DNA from: Novosphingobium kaempferiae
GTDB lineage: Bacteria > Pseudomonadota > Alphaproteobacteria > Sphingomonadales > Sphingomonadaceae
Length of the DNA: 64,000 bases
Direction of reading: 5' to 3'
Assembly: GCF_021227995.1 (NCBI RefSeq)
Contig: NZ_CP089301.1
Location: 2,976,001-3,040,000, forward strand
Positions 25,194-34,236 of this stretch are shown here, in pieces. Below the pieces are notes generated by a model. The model was not told the DNA's origin. It made no database searches and worked only from the letters and a program-made list of their open reading frames with translations. The translations under genes were made by a program, and so were the position numbers. The number at the start of each line of letters is the position of its first letter. Within the stretch, counting starts at the first letter, position 1.

Positions 25194-26147
25194 TCACGAA
25201 CGAACCGCCTGCCCGGACTGCAACATCCGCGCCACGGCCCGGCCCACTTTCGCCCGCATTCTCGACGGGGCCAGCTTGTGCCCGATCGCCCGGGGATTGA
25301 GCGCACTGGGCACGATCATCTGCGGCCCCTGCAGGCTCAGCACCGGCTTGCCTGACAGCCGCGCGATGTCCCGCGCCTGATGGAGTTCGCTTTCGACGAA
25401 CAGATCCTGCCCGGATTCGCGATAGACTCCGGCCTTGAAGCTGGCGTGCGCCCCCAGCCGTCGCCGCGTCTCCGCGTCCGGCAGGTCGAGCATGCGCAAT
25501 TCCCGATAGCGGATGCCCTGCCGCGCCAGCCAGTCCTCGGTCGGGCGGCGATATTTCTCCAGACGGCTGGTCACGAGCATCGCGATCTCACGGCGCGGGC
25601 GGTGCAGAACCGTCGCGGTCTGGAGAAAGTCGAGGTAGCGCGCGCCGTCGTCGTTCTGCGCCTCGGTCGGATCGACGCAGAGGACGCCGTCGATGTCGAA
25701 GCATGCCCGCGAGACGAGCGGATGGTGCAATACGTTCCATTCGAACACGCGCGGTTCCGGGACTCTCGCGCAGATGAAATCCACGGCCGTCGTTTCCCGT
25801 GTCGGCCCGTAGACCGCCGCAAACGTCAGGCGGCAGTCGAGGTGCGCCAGCTTCGCCCGCGCCTCGCGCATGGAAGTGCCGGTGAGGCAGCTGTCGTCGA
25901 TGACCAGCGCATGGGCAAAGCCGCTGCGGCCTTCGGCTCCTTCCCGCCGGGTATGGCCCGCGTTGAGGATGCGCCCTTCGGCGAACCCGTCGATATCGGC
26001 CAGCGGCAGGTTGCGGGCGAGCGCGATCATCGAGGCGGGCAACATGCCGCTACGGGGGATGCCCACCACGATATCGATGTCGTGCGGCAGGCGACCCAGC
26101 GCAGCCCATACGTCCCGATAGAGGTCGCTGATAGAACGAAAATGCAT
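25194..26147 (-). CDS. Phosphoribosyltransferase-HAD fusion protein
   Basis: Protein of 317 residues with two recognisable domains. The N-terminal half has IDIVVGIPRSGMLPASMIALARN and the PRPP-loop-like HALVIDDSCLTGTSMREA, which match type I phosphoribosyltransferases. The C-terminal half has ACFDIDGVLCVDPTE, a HAD motif I (DxDG), then LVTSRLEKYR, a HAD motif II-like Ser/Thr. The last residues are basic. The gene shares one base with the stop of the polymerase gene (TAATG) and sits in the exopolysaccharide operon. A nucleotide or phosphosugar substrate, perhaps for a phosphoribosyl or related decoration, is possible, but no activity can be stated. No membrane segment. Confidence 0.72.
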   Translation of the reverse strand: MHFRSISDLYRDVWAALGRLPHDIDIVVGIPRSGMLPASMIALARNLPLADIDGFAEGRILNAGHTRREGAEGRSGFAHALVIDDSCLTGTSMREARAKLAHLDCRLTFAAVYGPTRETTAVDFICARVPEPRVFEWNVLHHPLVSRACFDIDGVLCVDPTEAQNDDGARYLDFLQTATVLHRPRREIAMLVTSRLEKYRRPTEDWLARQGIRYRELRMLDLPDAETRRRLGAHASFKAGVYRESGQDLFVESELHQARDIARLSGKPVLSLQGPQMIVPSALNPRAIGHKLAPSRMRAKVGRAVARMLQSGQAVRS

Positions 26148-27616
26148 TACCCGGCGCTCCCCGGCGATACTGCTGAAGGCATTCCCTGCGGCGGCACCCC
26201 GGAGAGGCCGCGACTGACGATCAGCGCGAACTCGGGACGTACCCGGCTGCGCGGCAGCATTGCGCGCAACGCCAGCGCAGCGCCTGCGAAGATGGCGAAG
26301 TTGGTGCCCGGGTGGCTGTTCGGCGAGGAAATCGCGGCGGGGACCAGGATGATGAGCGCACTCACCGCGCAGGCGCGCATCACGGACGAGACGGCATCGC
26401 GCCCGTCATCGCTTCCCGCTCCGATGGAGCGCGCGACATGGATCAGGTAGCCGCCGAATGTGACCACCCCGATCACGCCCATGGTGCCGAGGATCGCGGT
26501 GAACAGGCTCGAAGAGCGGAAGCTGCCCGGCCCGACGCCCAGTCCCGCAGAAGCAGTGAAGGCGCTGAAGCCCTGCATCGCCCAGAAAAGGCGCTGCTGG
26601 CCGGATTCGCTCTGTCCCTTCTCGACCGTCATGTGGAGGACCATGTCCCCGACTTTCGCGGCGACGCCGGGCAATGTAGCCAGCGCGATCGCCGCCAGCA
26701 CGGTCATCGCGAAGACTGCAACCCCGGCCTGCCGCAACCGCAGCGGTTCGCCGCTGCCGGGCGCCAGCAGGGCCCGCGCGAAGAAGAACAGGGCGTAGCA
26801 GGCCAGTCCGACATAGGCGGTGCTCGAAGTGCTGATGCACAGCACGCCGCCCAGCAGCAGCGCTGCGGCGCCGGTGTGCCGCGCCCAGACCGAGCGATAC
26901 CAGCACTCGCAGTTGAACACGAACCACGCGAGGCCGAACGAGGCCCAGCCCGACGCTTCGGGGAAGAAGCCGTCGATGCGGTTGAAGCCCTGGTAGCTCT
27001 GGTCGAGTTGCGCGTAAGTGCCGTTGCGGAACGCGGCGAAGATGCCGCCGATCGGCGTTCCCTTGGTCTGGGCCGCGATCAGGCCGCTCAGCGCGTGGAA
27101 CCAGGCGATGACGACGCCGCCCTTCACCAGCGCCTCGAGCCCGCCTTTCGTGCGCACCGCGACATAAGTGCCCAGCGTGATGAGCAGCGCGCCCAGCAGG
27201 TACACGGCGGCCGTGATGTTCTGCGCCGTGGGCTTGAGCGGAACGGTGTCGAAGAGGCTGCGCGCATCGTCGAACCGCATCGGCGCGACGTCGATGTCTC
27301 CAGCAAAGATGCGCGGCGCGGCGAAGGCGGCGACCATGCCGTAGAGCGTGAACAGGACCAGCAGGAAGTTGTCCTTCACGCCCTCCGTCCAGATCGAGAA
27401 GAACCCGCCTTTCGGCATCATCAGCCGCAGGTAAACGAAGACCAGCGCAAACTGGATCGGCGGAATCGAGCTGTTTCCGAGCGCGGGAACGGTCAGCGCC
27501 GCCGCACCGCCGAACAGGCCGGAGACCATCAGGAACACCAGCATCGCCGCCATCGAGCGGAATAACAGAACTGAACCTACGACGAGCTGAAACAGCCCGA
27601 GAAGGGTGAAACTCAT
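26147..27616 (-). CDS. O-antigen ligase/polymerase-like membrane protein (Wzy-like)
   Basis: Polytopic inner-membrane protein of 489 residues with about a dozen hydrophobic helices, the first at LLGLFQLVVGSVLLFRSMAAMLVFLMVSGLFGG. A large periplasmic loop near residues 180-230 has NRIDGFFPEASGWASFG, similar to loops of O-antigen polymerases. GQQRLFWAMQGFSAFTASAGLGVGPGSFRSSS follows, with the G-x-G-x-G-S-type end typical of the Wzy_C region. The start overlaps the preceding glycosyltransferase stop and the stop shares one base with the PRTase-HAD start. It would polymerise flipped repeat units in the periplasm. Confidence 0.82.
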   Translation of the reverse strand: MSFTLLGLFQLVVGSVLLFRSMAAMLVFLMVSGLFGGAAALTVPALGNSSIPPIQFALVFVYLRLMMPKGGFFSIWTEGVKDNFLLVLFTLYGMVAAFAAPRIFAGDIDVAPMRFDDARSLFDTVPLKPTAQNITAAVYLLGALLITLGTYVAVRTKGGLEALVKGGVVIAWFHALSGLIAAQTKGTPIGGIFAAFRNGTYAQLDQSYQGFNRIDGFFPEASGWASFGLAWFVFNCECWYRSVWARHTGAAALLLGGVLCISTSSTAYVGLACYALFFFARALLAPGSGEPLRLRQAGVAVFAMTVLAAIALATLPGVAAKVGDMVLHMTVEKGQSESGQQRLFWAMQGFSAFTASAGLGVGPGSFRSSSLFTAILGTMGVIGVVTFGGYLIHVARSIGAGSDDGRDAVSSVMRACAVSALIILVPAAISSPNSHPGTNFAIFAGAALALRAMLPRSRVRPEFALIVSRGLSGVPPQGMPSAVSPGSAG

Positions 27617-28749
27617 GCCTGCCCCACCGCGGAAAGGATCCTGGCGTCGAAATGCTCGGGCGCGAAGAGGTTGGACTGCGCGACCGCGCGGCGCGGGTCG
27701 AATTCGGGCAGCCAGCGTTCGAAGCGCGCGATGCCCTCGGCCAGCGAATCGACCGTCTGCTGATCGAAGAACAGGCCGGTCTCGCCGGGGATCACGCTGT
27801 CGAGCACCCCGCCACGTCCGTAGGCGAGCACCGGGCGGCCCGAGGCCATGGCCTCCACCGGAACGATGCCGAAGTCCTCCTCCGCCGTGAACACCAGCCC
27901 GCGCGCGCGCGCATAGGCCTGCCGCAGGTCGTTGAAGCCGAGGCGGGTGACGAAGCGGATGTTCGGCCCGGCCATCTTCCGCAGCTTGCCGAGCATCCCG
28001 CCGTCGCCCACCATCAGCAGTGGCTGACCGGTGCGGGTGAAGGCCTCGACCACGAGGTCGGGGCGCTTGTAGGGGACCATCTGCCCGACCCAGAGGTAAT
28101 GGTCGTCCACGTCGAGGCTGGGCGTGAACAGGCGGGTTTCCACCGGGGGGTGGATCACTTCCGCCTCGCGCCGCCAATACTTGCGCACGCGGTCGCGGAT
28201 GAAGCTGCTGTTCGCCGCGATCGTGTCCACGCGGGCGCTGGACGACATGTCCCACTGCCGCATCCGGTGATAGATCAGCGGCATCGCCGCCCGCGCGATC
28301 GGGTTCGCATCCTTGCGGTAGAGGTGGTAGTGATCCCACAGATACCGCATGGGTGAATGGCAGTAGCACAGGTGCTGCGCGTGCGGGCTGGTGATGACGC
28401 CCTTGGCCGGCCCGCTCTCGCTGCTGATGACGAGATCGTAGGCCGACAGGTCCAGCGCTTCGAGCGCCATCGGCATGAACGGCAGGTAGTACTGGTAGAA
28501 CCGCTTGGAGAACGGCAGCCCGTCGATCCAGGTCGTCGTGACCTTGGCCTTGCGGATTCTCTCCGACATCTTGCTGTCGTCGTAGACGTGGGTGAACACG
28601 TCGGCGCCCGGAAACAGTCCGAGCAGGCGCTCAAGCACCCGCTCGCCGCCGCGCATCGACACCAGCCAGTAATGGACGATGGCGACGCGCGGCTCGCTGA
28701 AGCGGCCGTGCCGTCTTGCGGTGGGCGTGCCTGCCATCATCAGGTTCAT
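27613..28749 (-). CDS. Family 4 glycosyltransferase (mannosyltransferase-like)
   Basis: Glycosyltransferase of 378 residues. The N-terminal VAIVHYWLVSMRGGERVLERLLGLFPGADVFTHVYD and HLCYCHSPMRYLWDHYHLY are characteristic of GT4 enzymes near WbaZ and GumH. The donor site is VFTAEEDFGIVPVEAMASGRPVLAYGRGGVLDSV, with the E-x7-E pair. The ATG overlaps the Wzc stop (ATGA) and its stop overlaps the polymerase start, so it is in one operon with both. Mannose as donor is only a guess from the similarity. Confidence 0.87.
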   Translation of the reverse strand: MNLMMAGTPTARRHGRFSEPRVAIVHYWLVSMRGGERVLERLLGLFPGADVFTHVYDDSKMSERIRKAKVTTTWIDGLPFSKRFYQYYLPFMPMALEALDLSAYDLVISSESGPAKGVITSPHAQHLCYCHSPMRYLWDHYHLYRKDANPIARAAMPLIYHRMRQWDMSSSARVDTIAANSSFIRDRVRKYWRREAEVIHPPVETRLFTPSLDVDDHYLWVGQMVPYKRPDLVVEAFTRTGQPLLMVGDGGMLGKLRKMAGPNIRFVTRLGFNDLRQAYARARGLVFTAEEDFGIVPVEAMASGRPVLAYGRGGVLDSVIPGETGLFFDQQTVDSLAEGIARFERWLPEFDPRRAVAQSNLFAPEHFDARILSAVGQA

Positions 28750-30887
28750 GCGTAGTAGCCCTTGTACTGGCGGTAGAAGTACGCCGGGTCGCTGTGGCCG
28801 AAGAGGCGGCGGCGGCGCAGGTCCATGCGGTTGATGGCGATGCCCACGACGTTGACGGTCTCACGCGGGAGCATCAGCAGCGCCGAGCGGGCCGCGCCGC
28901 GCATCGTCTTGCGCCAGCGCACGACGAGGACGGTGGCGTCGGCCATCCCGGCGATGGAGCGCCCGGCGGCGATCGGCAGGACCGGCGGCAGGTCGAGCAC
29001 GACATGCTCGAAGCACGCGCGCAGTTCCTGCAGGAGCCGGGCGAAGGTCTCGCCGGTCAGCAGGGTCTCGGTGTCGCTGTCCGAGGGGCGGATCGGCAGC
29101 ACGCAGAGCCCGGATTCCCCGGTGACGAGCGCTTCCGCCAGCGTCGCCTTGCCTTCCAGCACGTCGATCAGGCCGGGATGCTCGGGCGCGAGGCGCAGGA
29201 GGCGGCTGACCCCGCGGCCCCTGAGGTCGCAGTCGACGAGGAGCGTGGTGCGGCCGCTGACCGCCAGGGTCTGCGCGAAGCAGGACGAAACGGTGGTCTT
29301 GCCCTCCTTCGGCAGCGCCGAAGTGACCGCGATCACCTGCGTCGGGCCGTAGACCGCCTGTTCGATGGAGGTACGCAGCGAGCGGAACGATTCGGCGAAG
29401 GCCGATCGCGGCTCCTGCGTGATCGCCGGAACCTCGCGCCGGGCCTTGCGGCTGACCGACGACAGCAGCGGGATAGCGCCCAGATAGCGTGAGCCCAAGC
29501 CGTATTCCACCTCGTCCGCCGTCGACACCCCGCGGAACAGCGATTCCGCCACGTAAGCCGCCGCCAGCCCCGCGCCGAGGCCGATCACCAGCGCCAGCAG
29601 CATGTTCATCGGCACGTTGGGAGAACTGGGGAGAAGGGGTACTTCGGCAAGGGAAAGCACCCGGGCATTGGGGCGCTGGGTGCCGTCCTGCGCAATCAGC
29701 TGCTTGTAGCTGTTGAGGTAGCTTTCATAGAGCAACTGCGACGACTGCGCTGACCGCTCCAGTTCGTCGAGCCCGACCATCGCCGCATTGTTGCGCGCAA
29801 GGTTCCCGCGCGCCGCGCCAAGGCTCTCGGTCAGAGAGCCGAGGCGCTGGTTGGCGACGTCGCGCTGCGCCTGGAGGTTCGACATGATGCGCGCGATCTC
29901 GCTCTGGATGTTGCGCTTCACTTCGGCGAGTTCGCTTTGAGCGCGCACCAGCTGCGGATGGTTGGCGCCGTAGCGGGCCTGAAGGTTGGCCACTTCGCCG
30001 CCGACCTGCGATTCGCGGGCGCGCAGTCCGCCGATCACGCTTGAGCCGAGCGCCTCGCCCACGTCGTCGCCCGCCGAGCCCGACTGCAACTGCGCCTGCG
30101 CCGTGGAGAGGCGCGCCTGGCTTTCCGCCGCCTCGGCGCGAGCGCGGGTGACTTCCTGGTTGTAGCTGGAAATCTCCTGCTCGGTCAGCGACGCGCCGGA
30201 AGTGCTGAGGAGCCCGTTGGCGATGCGATAGCGCTGCAGCCGCTCGGTATCGGCGTGGGCCTGCTGGCGCAGTTCTTCAAGCCGGGGCGCGACGAGCTTG
30301 GTGGTCTCCCGGTTGCTCTCGCGAGAGGACTGCACCTCGATCTGGGTGAACTGCTGGGCGTACATGTTGGCGCCCTTGGCCGCCCCCTGCCCGTCCGCGC
30401 CTTCGAAGATGATCTTGAGTGCGTAGCTCTCGCCGCTGCGCACCGCCGAGACGTTGGACTGGAACTCCGTGACGATCTGCGCCTGCTCGGCGCTTGACTT
30501 GCCGTCCAGCGCGCCCAGCGCCGAAGCCACACGCTGCGCGAGATCGCGTGACTGGATGATCTCGACCTGCGTGTCGACATAGGCGCTGTTCGGCGACGGA
30601 CCGGCCTGGCGCCCTGCGGTCGACCCCTCCGCCGGTTCCTCGGGCGGCGCCTGAAGGCTCACCATGGCCTCGGCGGTGTATTCGGTCGGGGTCGTGTAGG
30701 TGATGAGCGCACCCACTGCCAGCGCGGCCCCCGTAACCAGCGCGATCAGCCCCGAGCGCCGCTGGAAGAAGGCCAGCGATTCGCCGAGGTCCACGCGGCT
30801 CGACGGCAGCATCAGCGCCTGGCCGGGAGAGGTCGCGATGTCGCGCGGGTCCGGGCCGGCGCTGATGATTTGATGTGAACTGTTCAT
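28746..30887 (-). CDS. Wzc/ExoP-like polysaccharide co-polymerase and tyrosine autokinase
   Basis: Inner-membrane protein of 713 residues that controls polymer length and export. An N-terminal Wzz domain starts with a helix at about residues 48-70 (GLIALVTGAALAVGALITYT). It continues through a long coiled-coil region with many glutamine- and arginine-rich heptads (about 200-400) and a second helix near 430 (NMLLALVIGLGAGLAAAYVAESL). The cytoplasmic BY-kinase domain has Walker A SALPKEGKTTVSS, Walker A' LLVDCDLRG and Walker B VVLDLPPVLPI. The C-terminus DPAYFYRQYKGYYA is the tyrosine cluster. The ATG has an AGGAG site. It lies between the outer-membrane barrel and the glycosyltransferase genes. 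Confidence 0.93.
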   Translation of the reverse strand: MNSSHQIISAGPDPRDIATSPGQALMLPSSRVDLGESLAFFQRRSGLIALVTGAALAVGALITYTTPTEYTAEAMVSLQAPPEEPAEGSTAGRQAGPSPNSAYVDTQVEIIQSRDLAQRVASALGALDGKSSAEQAQIVTEFQSNVSAVRSGESYALKIIFEGADGQGAAKGANMYAQQFTQIEVQSSRESNRETTKLVAPRLEELRQQAHADTERLQRYRIANGLLSTSGASLTEQEISSYNQEVTRARAEAAESQARLSTAQAQLQSGSAGDDVGEALGSSVIGGLRARESQVGGEVANLQARYGANHPQLVRAQSELAEVKRNIQSEIARIMSNLQAQRDVANQRLGSLTESLGAARGNLARNNAAMVGLDELERSAQSSQLLYESYLNSYKQLIAQDGTQRPNARVLSLAEVPLLPSSPNVPMNMLLALVIGLGAGLAAAYVAESLFRGVSTADEVEYGLGSRYLGAIPLLSSVSRKARREVPAITQEPRSAFAESFRSLRTSIEQAVYGPTQVIAVTSALPKEGKTTVSSCFAQTLAVSGRTTLLVDCDLRGRGVSRLLRLAPEHPGLIDVLEGKATLAEALVTGESGLCVLPIRPSDSDTETLLTGETFARLLQELRACFEHVVLDLPPVLPIAAGRSIAGMADATVLVVRWRKTMRGAARSALLMLPRETVNVVGIAINRMDLRRRRLFGHSDPAYFYRQYKGYYA

Positions 30888-30929
30888 GGTCTACTCCTGC
30901 CCTTCCGGACCAATCGATCGGCTCACGCC

Positions 30930-32183
30930 TCAGATCGCGAAACTCACTCCAAGCCGCACCGCGGCGCCGTCGTATTCCCTGGGATTGATGCCCGACCCGC
31001 GCTGCGTGCGGCCGCTGACGCCAACGAAGGCGGCAAGTCCGCGGGCGACCTGATGGCGCACCGTCGCTTCCGCGAAGAGCCGCGATTCGCGCCGGTCGAA
31101 CCCGTCGTAGCTGTTGCGCAGGAACCCGGCCTCCAGCCCGATCAGGGTTCGGCTGCCCACGGCGATCGCGGCGCTGCCGGTGATGGTGGACTGCAGCACC
31201 GCCGCGCCCACCGCGAGCGGGCTGCGCTCTACCGTGCGTTCGGCCCGCAACGCGAAGCGGGTGCGGGTGGTCGGCGTCCACTGGACGAGCGCGTGGTAGT
31301 CCACCGCGCTGATGTCCGGCCGGGTCGGACTGCGGGTGTTCTGCTTGACGTAGCCCACCCCCGCCTCGACCGTGACGAGATCGGTCACTTGGTAGCTTGC
31401 GCCGCCGAGTATCGAGAAGCCCTTCGAATTGCGGTCCCGGCCCAGATCGTAGTCGAGCCGCGTGCCGGTCGCGCGGGCGAACAGGCCGAGACGGGACGAA
31501 CGGTTGTAGTCGATCCGGAAGGAAACCGCGTCGCGCCGCACGTCGCGGAACGACTGGTCGACCGCAAGGCCGCCCTGCCGCGCGTCGTTGTAGCTGAGCT
31601 TGCGCGTGCTCACGCCCGCCTGCCATTCGATGACGCCGCCCATGCGCGAAAGGCGGGTGCCGACGGAGAATTCGTCGTAGGAAACCGGCCGGTCGGTGAA
31701 GAACTGGTCGCCGAACGTGCCGCGCCGCTCGATCCGGCGCGCCGCGCCGACATCGGTGGTCAGGACGTAACGGCTGGCGAAATCCAGCCGCCCGGTCGCC
31801 TGCACCGCCCACTGGTTGCTGTTCTCCTCGGGCGTGTCGAAGTAGCGCCGCCCCTCGGCAGCCGCGTCGATGCGCAGGGCGTGGCGGGAGAAATTGCTGT
31901 CCAGCCGCACGCCGGGGCGCAGCACGGCCACGGTATCATCGCGCGCGTTGGGCTGGTTGTAGATGTTGCTGTCCTGCCGCAGATCGAAGTTCACGCGCGG
32001 CAGCAGGGTAAACGATCCGAGCGGCAGGCCCTTGGGCTTTTCGCTGTCGATGAGGGCCTCGGGCACGCCGACCGCATAGTCCTGCGCCCATGCCGCACCG
32101 GGGGCGAACAGGTGGATGACCGGACCGGCGAACCACAAGGCCGAAGCCCGGCACCGGGACCACGCTCCCTGCCGGACCCGCAC
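30930..32183 (-). CDS. Outer-membrane beta-barrel protein of the exopolysaccharide locus
   Basis: Outer-membrane protein of about 417 residues. The GTG at 32183 gives a signal peptide ending LFAPGAAWAQ. The mature protein consists of alternating polar/hydrophobic strands (for example HALRIDAAAEGRRYFDT, FSVGTRLSRMGGVIEWQAGVSTRKL) and ends VRLGVSFAI, a typical C-terminal barrel strand. It matches the outer-membrane-barrel proteins found next to Wzc/Wza genes in sphingomonad polysaccharide loci. Longer in-frame extensions upstream overlap the sugar transferase gene and lack a plausible signal. A role in polymer export or anchoring is inferred from position. Confidence 0.78.
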   Translation of the reverse strand: MRVRQGAWSRCRASALWFAGPVIHLFAPGAAWAQDYAVGVPEALIDSEKPKGLPLGSFTLLPRVNFDLRQDSNIYNQPNARDDTVAVLRPGVRLDSNFSRHALRIDAAAEGRRYFDTPEENSNQWAVQATGRLDFASRYVLTTDVGAARRIERRGTFGDQFFTDRPVSYDEFSVGTRLSRMGGVIEWQAGVSTRKLSYNDARQGGLAVDQSFRDVRRDAVSFRIDYNRSSRLGLFARATGTRLDYDLGRDRNSKGFSILGGASYQVTDLVTVEAGVGYVKQNTRSPTRPDISAVDYHALVQWTPTTRTRFALRAERTVERSPLAVGAAVLQSTITGSAAIAVGSRTLIGLEAGFLRNSYDGFDRRESRLFAEATVRHQVARGLAAFVGVSGRTQRGSGINPREYDGAAVRLGVSFAI

Positions 32184-32221
32184 CCTCGCGGCGCGATGCC
32201 TGCGCCTGGACGGCCCGCCTG

Positions 32222-32995
32222 TCAGCACGAACCGCGCCCTGTCGCCACGGCGGGAATGGTCGCCGCGAGGATCATCGCATCGAAGCCGAGGGTGCGGGCG
32301 CGGGCATACTTGATGTCGGCGGCGATGCGGCGACGGTAGGTCACGCTGGACCGGCCCGAGACCTGCCACAGCCCCGTCAGGCCGGGACGCAGGGCGTAGT
32401 AGTGGTGGATGTACCGGCCATAGCGGGGCACTTCGGCCGCCACGATCGGGCGCGGGCCGACGATGCTCATCTCGCCACGCACGACGTTGAACAGCTGCGG
32501 CAGTTCGTCGAGGCTGGTCATGCGCAGGATCCTGCCGACGCGCGTGACGCGCGGGTCAGCCGGCAGCTTGTGGTCCCGGTCCCACGTCTCGCGCAGTTCC
32601 GGGTTGTCCCGCAGGATACCCGCCAACTGCTTCTCCGCATCGACCTGCATCGATCGGAACTTGAAGCACGGAAAGCACTTGCCTTTTCGCCCGACCCGTC
32701 GCTGCACGAAGATGATCGGCCCCGGATCGTCCAGCCAGATCGCCGCAGCTATCAGGAGGAAGACGGGCAGGAAGCCGATGATGAGCAAGGCCGCGAGGAC
32801 AGTGTCGATGGGCCGCGCAAGGGCATGGTCGGGTCCGGCAAGCTCGCCCCAGCAGTCCCAGCGGGACCGACTCACGATCGCGATCGGCGCCGGACGAAAG
32901 GCCCCGGCAGCAGGCGCTGCATCCCGCTCGGGCAGCAGGGAATAGGAGAGGGATGCCTGCCTTCGGGCCTGCACTCCGATCGAGTTCCCGTACAT
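32222..32995 (-). CDS. Undecaprenyl-phosphate sugar-phosphate transferase (initiating enzyme)
   Basis: Membrane enzyme of about 257 residues that starts repeat-unit assembly by moving a sugar phosphate onto undecaprenyl phosphate. A single membrane segment (IDTVLAALLIIGFLPVFLLIAAAIWL, about 62-88) precedes the catalytic domain with GPIIFVQRRVGRKGKCFPCFKFRSM, RVGRILRMTSLDELPQLFNVVRGEMSIVGPRP and LRPGLTGLWQVSGRS. All are hallmarks of the bacterial sugar transferase family (PssY/ExoY/WbaP C-terminal type). The ATG at 32995 follows GAAGG; a start at 33115 would add a 40-residue tail. First gene of the minus-strand operon. Confidence 0.92.
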   Translation of the reverse strand: MYGNSIGVQARRQASLSYSLLPERDAAPAAGAFRPAPIAIVSRSRWDCWGELAGPDHALARPIDTVLAALLIIGFLPVFLLIAAAIWLDDPGPIIFVQRRVGRKGKCFPCFKFRSMQVDAEKQLAGILRDNPELRETWDRDHKLPADPRVTRVGRILRMTSLDELPQLFNVVRGEMSIVGPRPIVAAEVPRYGRYIHHYYALRPGLTGLWQVSGRSSVTYRRRIAADIKYARARTLGFDAMILAATIPAVATGRGSC

Positions 32996-33266
32996 AGAGA
33001 CCGCCTTCTCTGCTTCGGTATCCGTTGGCCGGTTCGCGCTGCAATGCGGAACAACGGTCAACTGATTGACTAAGCTTAGAGTGAAGGCATCGATGCTCGA
33101 CTCGCAAACGGGCATAAGACTTAGGGCCGCTTACCTCTTTCGAGTTAGCCCCCGAAATGCCCTGCTTTTTCCGCCCCTCAAAAGAGTGATGGTGCTCAAA
33201 TTGTACATGAATAGGATCGCTGCATGCCTTGGAGCATCGGTTCCGGCGTCTCACCAGGAGGGTAAC

Positions 33267-33908
33267 TTGATCCGATCAACGCATAGTCTTGGGGGCGACA
33301 GGCCGGTCTCGGCGTCCGTTCCCGCCATCGCCCGCCGCGCGTGCATCGCAGCATGCGGCGTCCTTTCGCTGGCCCTGTTGCCCGGCTGCGCGACGCAGGA
33401 TTATCCCGGCGTCAGCGTCTCCGAAGCCAACACCCGCGCGCCCGAGGCCCTGCGCCTCCAGCCCGGCGACAAGCTTCGCGTCACCGTCTATGACGAGCCC
33501 AGCCTCACCGGCGAATACGAAGTGGGCGCCAGCGGTTCGGTGACGATGCCGCTGATCGCGGACGTCACGGCGGCCAACACCAGTCCGCAGCAGATGGCCG
33601 ACGCCGTCGCCGCCAAGCTGAGCCAGGGCGGCTACGTCCTCAACCCGCGCGTCGCGGTAGACGTGCTGGCCTATCGCCCCTTCTACATTCTGGGGGAGGT
33701 CAACAAGCCGGGCGAATATACCTACGCGGGCGAAATCTCGCTTCTGCAGGCGATCGCCAAGGCCGGCGGCTTCACCGCGCGCGCCAACAAGGGCGATGTC
33801 GTCGTGCAGCGCAAGGTCTGGGGCGGCGGACGCAAGGTGCCGCTGGGCGACCCCGGCCTCATCATCATGCCGGGCGATACGATCACCGTGAGGGAATCCC
33901 TGCTTTGA
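33267..33908 (+). CDS. Wza-like polysaccharide export lipoprotein
   Basis: Outer-membrane or periplasmic export protein of 213 residues. The TTG at 33267 was chosen because AGGAGG lies five bases upstream. It yields a signal peptide with a lipobox (ALLPGC). The Poly_export domain (about 65-150) contains LQPGDKLRVTVYDEPSLTGEYEVGASGSVTMPLI and an SLBB domain (about 150-200) has YYILGEVNKPGEYTY-like FYILGEVNKPGEYTYAGEISLL. The gene is divergent from the initiating transferase gene and shares its upstream region. It would form the outer-membrane channel or its periplasmic part with the Wzc-like protein and the barrel. Confidence 0.88.
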   Translation: MIRSTHSLGGDRPVSASVPAIARRACIAACGVLSLALLPGCATQDYPGVSVSEANTRAPEALRLQPGDKLRVTVYDEPSLTGEYEVGASGSVTMPLIADVTAANTSPQQMADAVAAKLSQGGYVLNPRVAVDVLAYRPFYILGEVNKPGEYTYAGEISLLQAIAKAGGFTARANKGDVVVQRKVWGGGRKVPLGDPGLIIMPGDTITVRESLL

Positions 33909-34236
33909 AAATGGATGGGCGGGCTCGATTCATCCGATGGGAAAGTCCGCTCAACCCCATTATGGAACTGCATGCTGAAAAAGCACCATGCACAGCCAAA
34001 AATTTCTCACGTATGTAAAAACATATTAGTTCCGTTTCGGATGATCATCGCAAAGACAACGCGGTCCGGAACGAATCGACAAGAAGAAAATATGAGGATG
34101 CCTTGCCGTTGATGCTGCTGCGTACCCGCGCCTTCTGACGCGGTTCAGCGGCATTCGACCCCGAAAGGTCGGTTACTAACAGCGATCCGGAGGTTTGCGC
34201 TGCCGCACTCCGGAGGACACTTGCGGAGGTCGACCG
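33909..34236 (+). promoter_or_regulatory. AT-richer intergenic region upstream of the LuxR-type regulator
   Basis: About 328 bases with no convincing gene. It is clearly richer in A and T than the rest of the window, for example AAAAATTTCTCACGTATG and AAAAACATATTAG near 34000-34030. This fits a regulatory region with bendable or UP-element-like DNA. The base GGAGG at 34225-34229 is the ribosome-binding site of the downstream gene. No exact operator could be named. Confidence 0.5.

Noticed and set aside
27617..28369. Upstream extension of the Wzy-like polymerase frame
   Set aside because: It is a different frame of the GT4 gene on the same strand; the polymerase starts at 27616 with a hydrophobic N-terminus.
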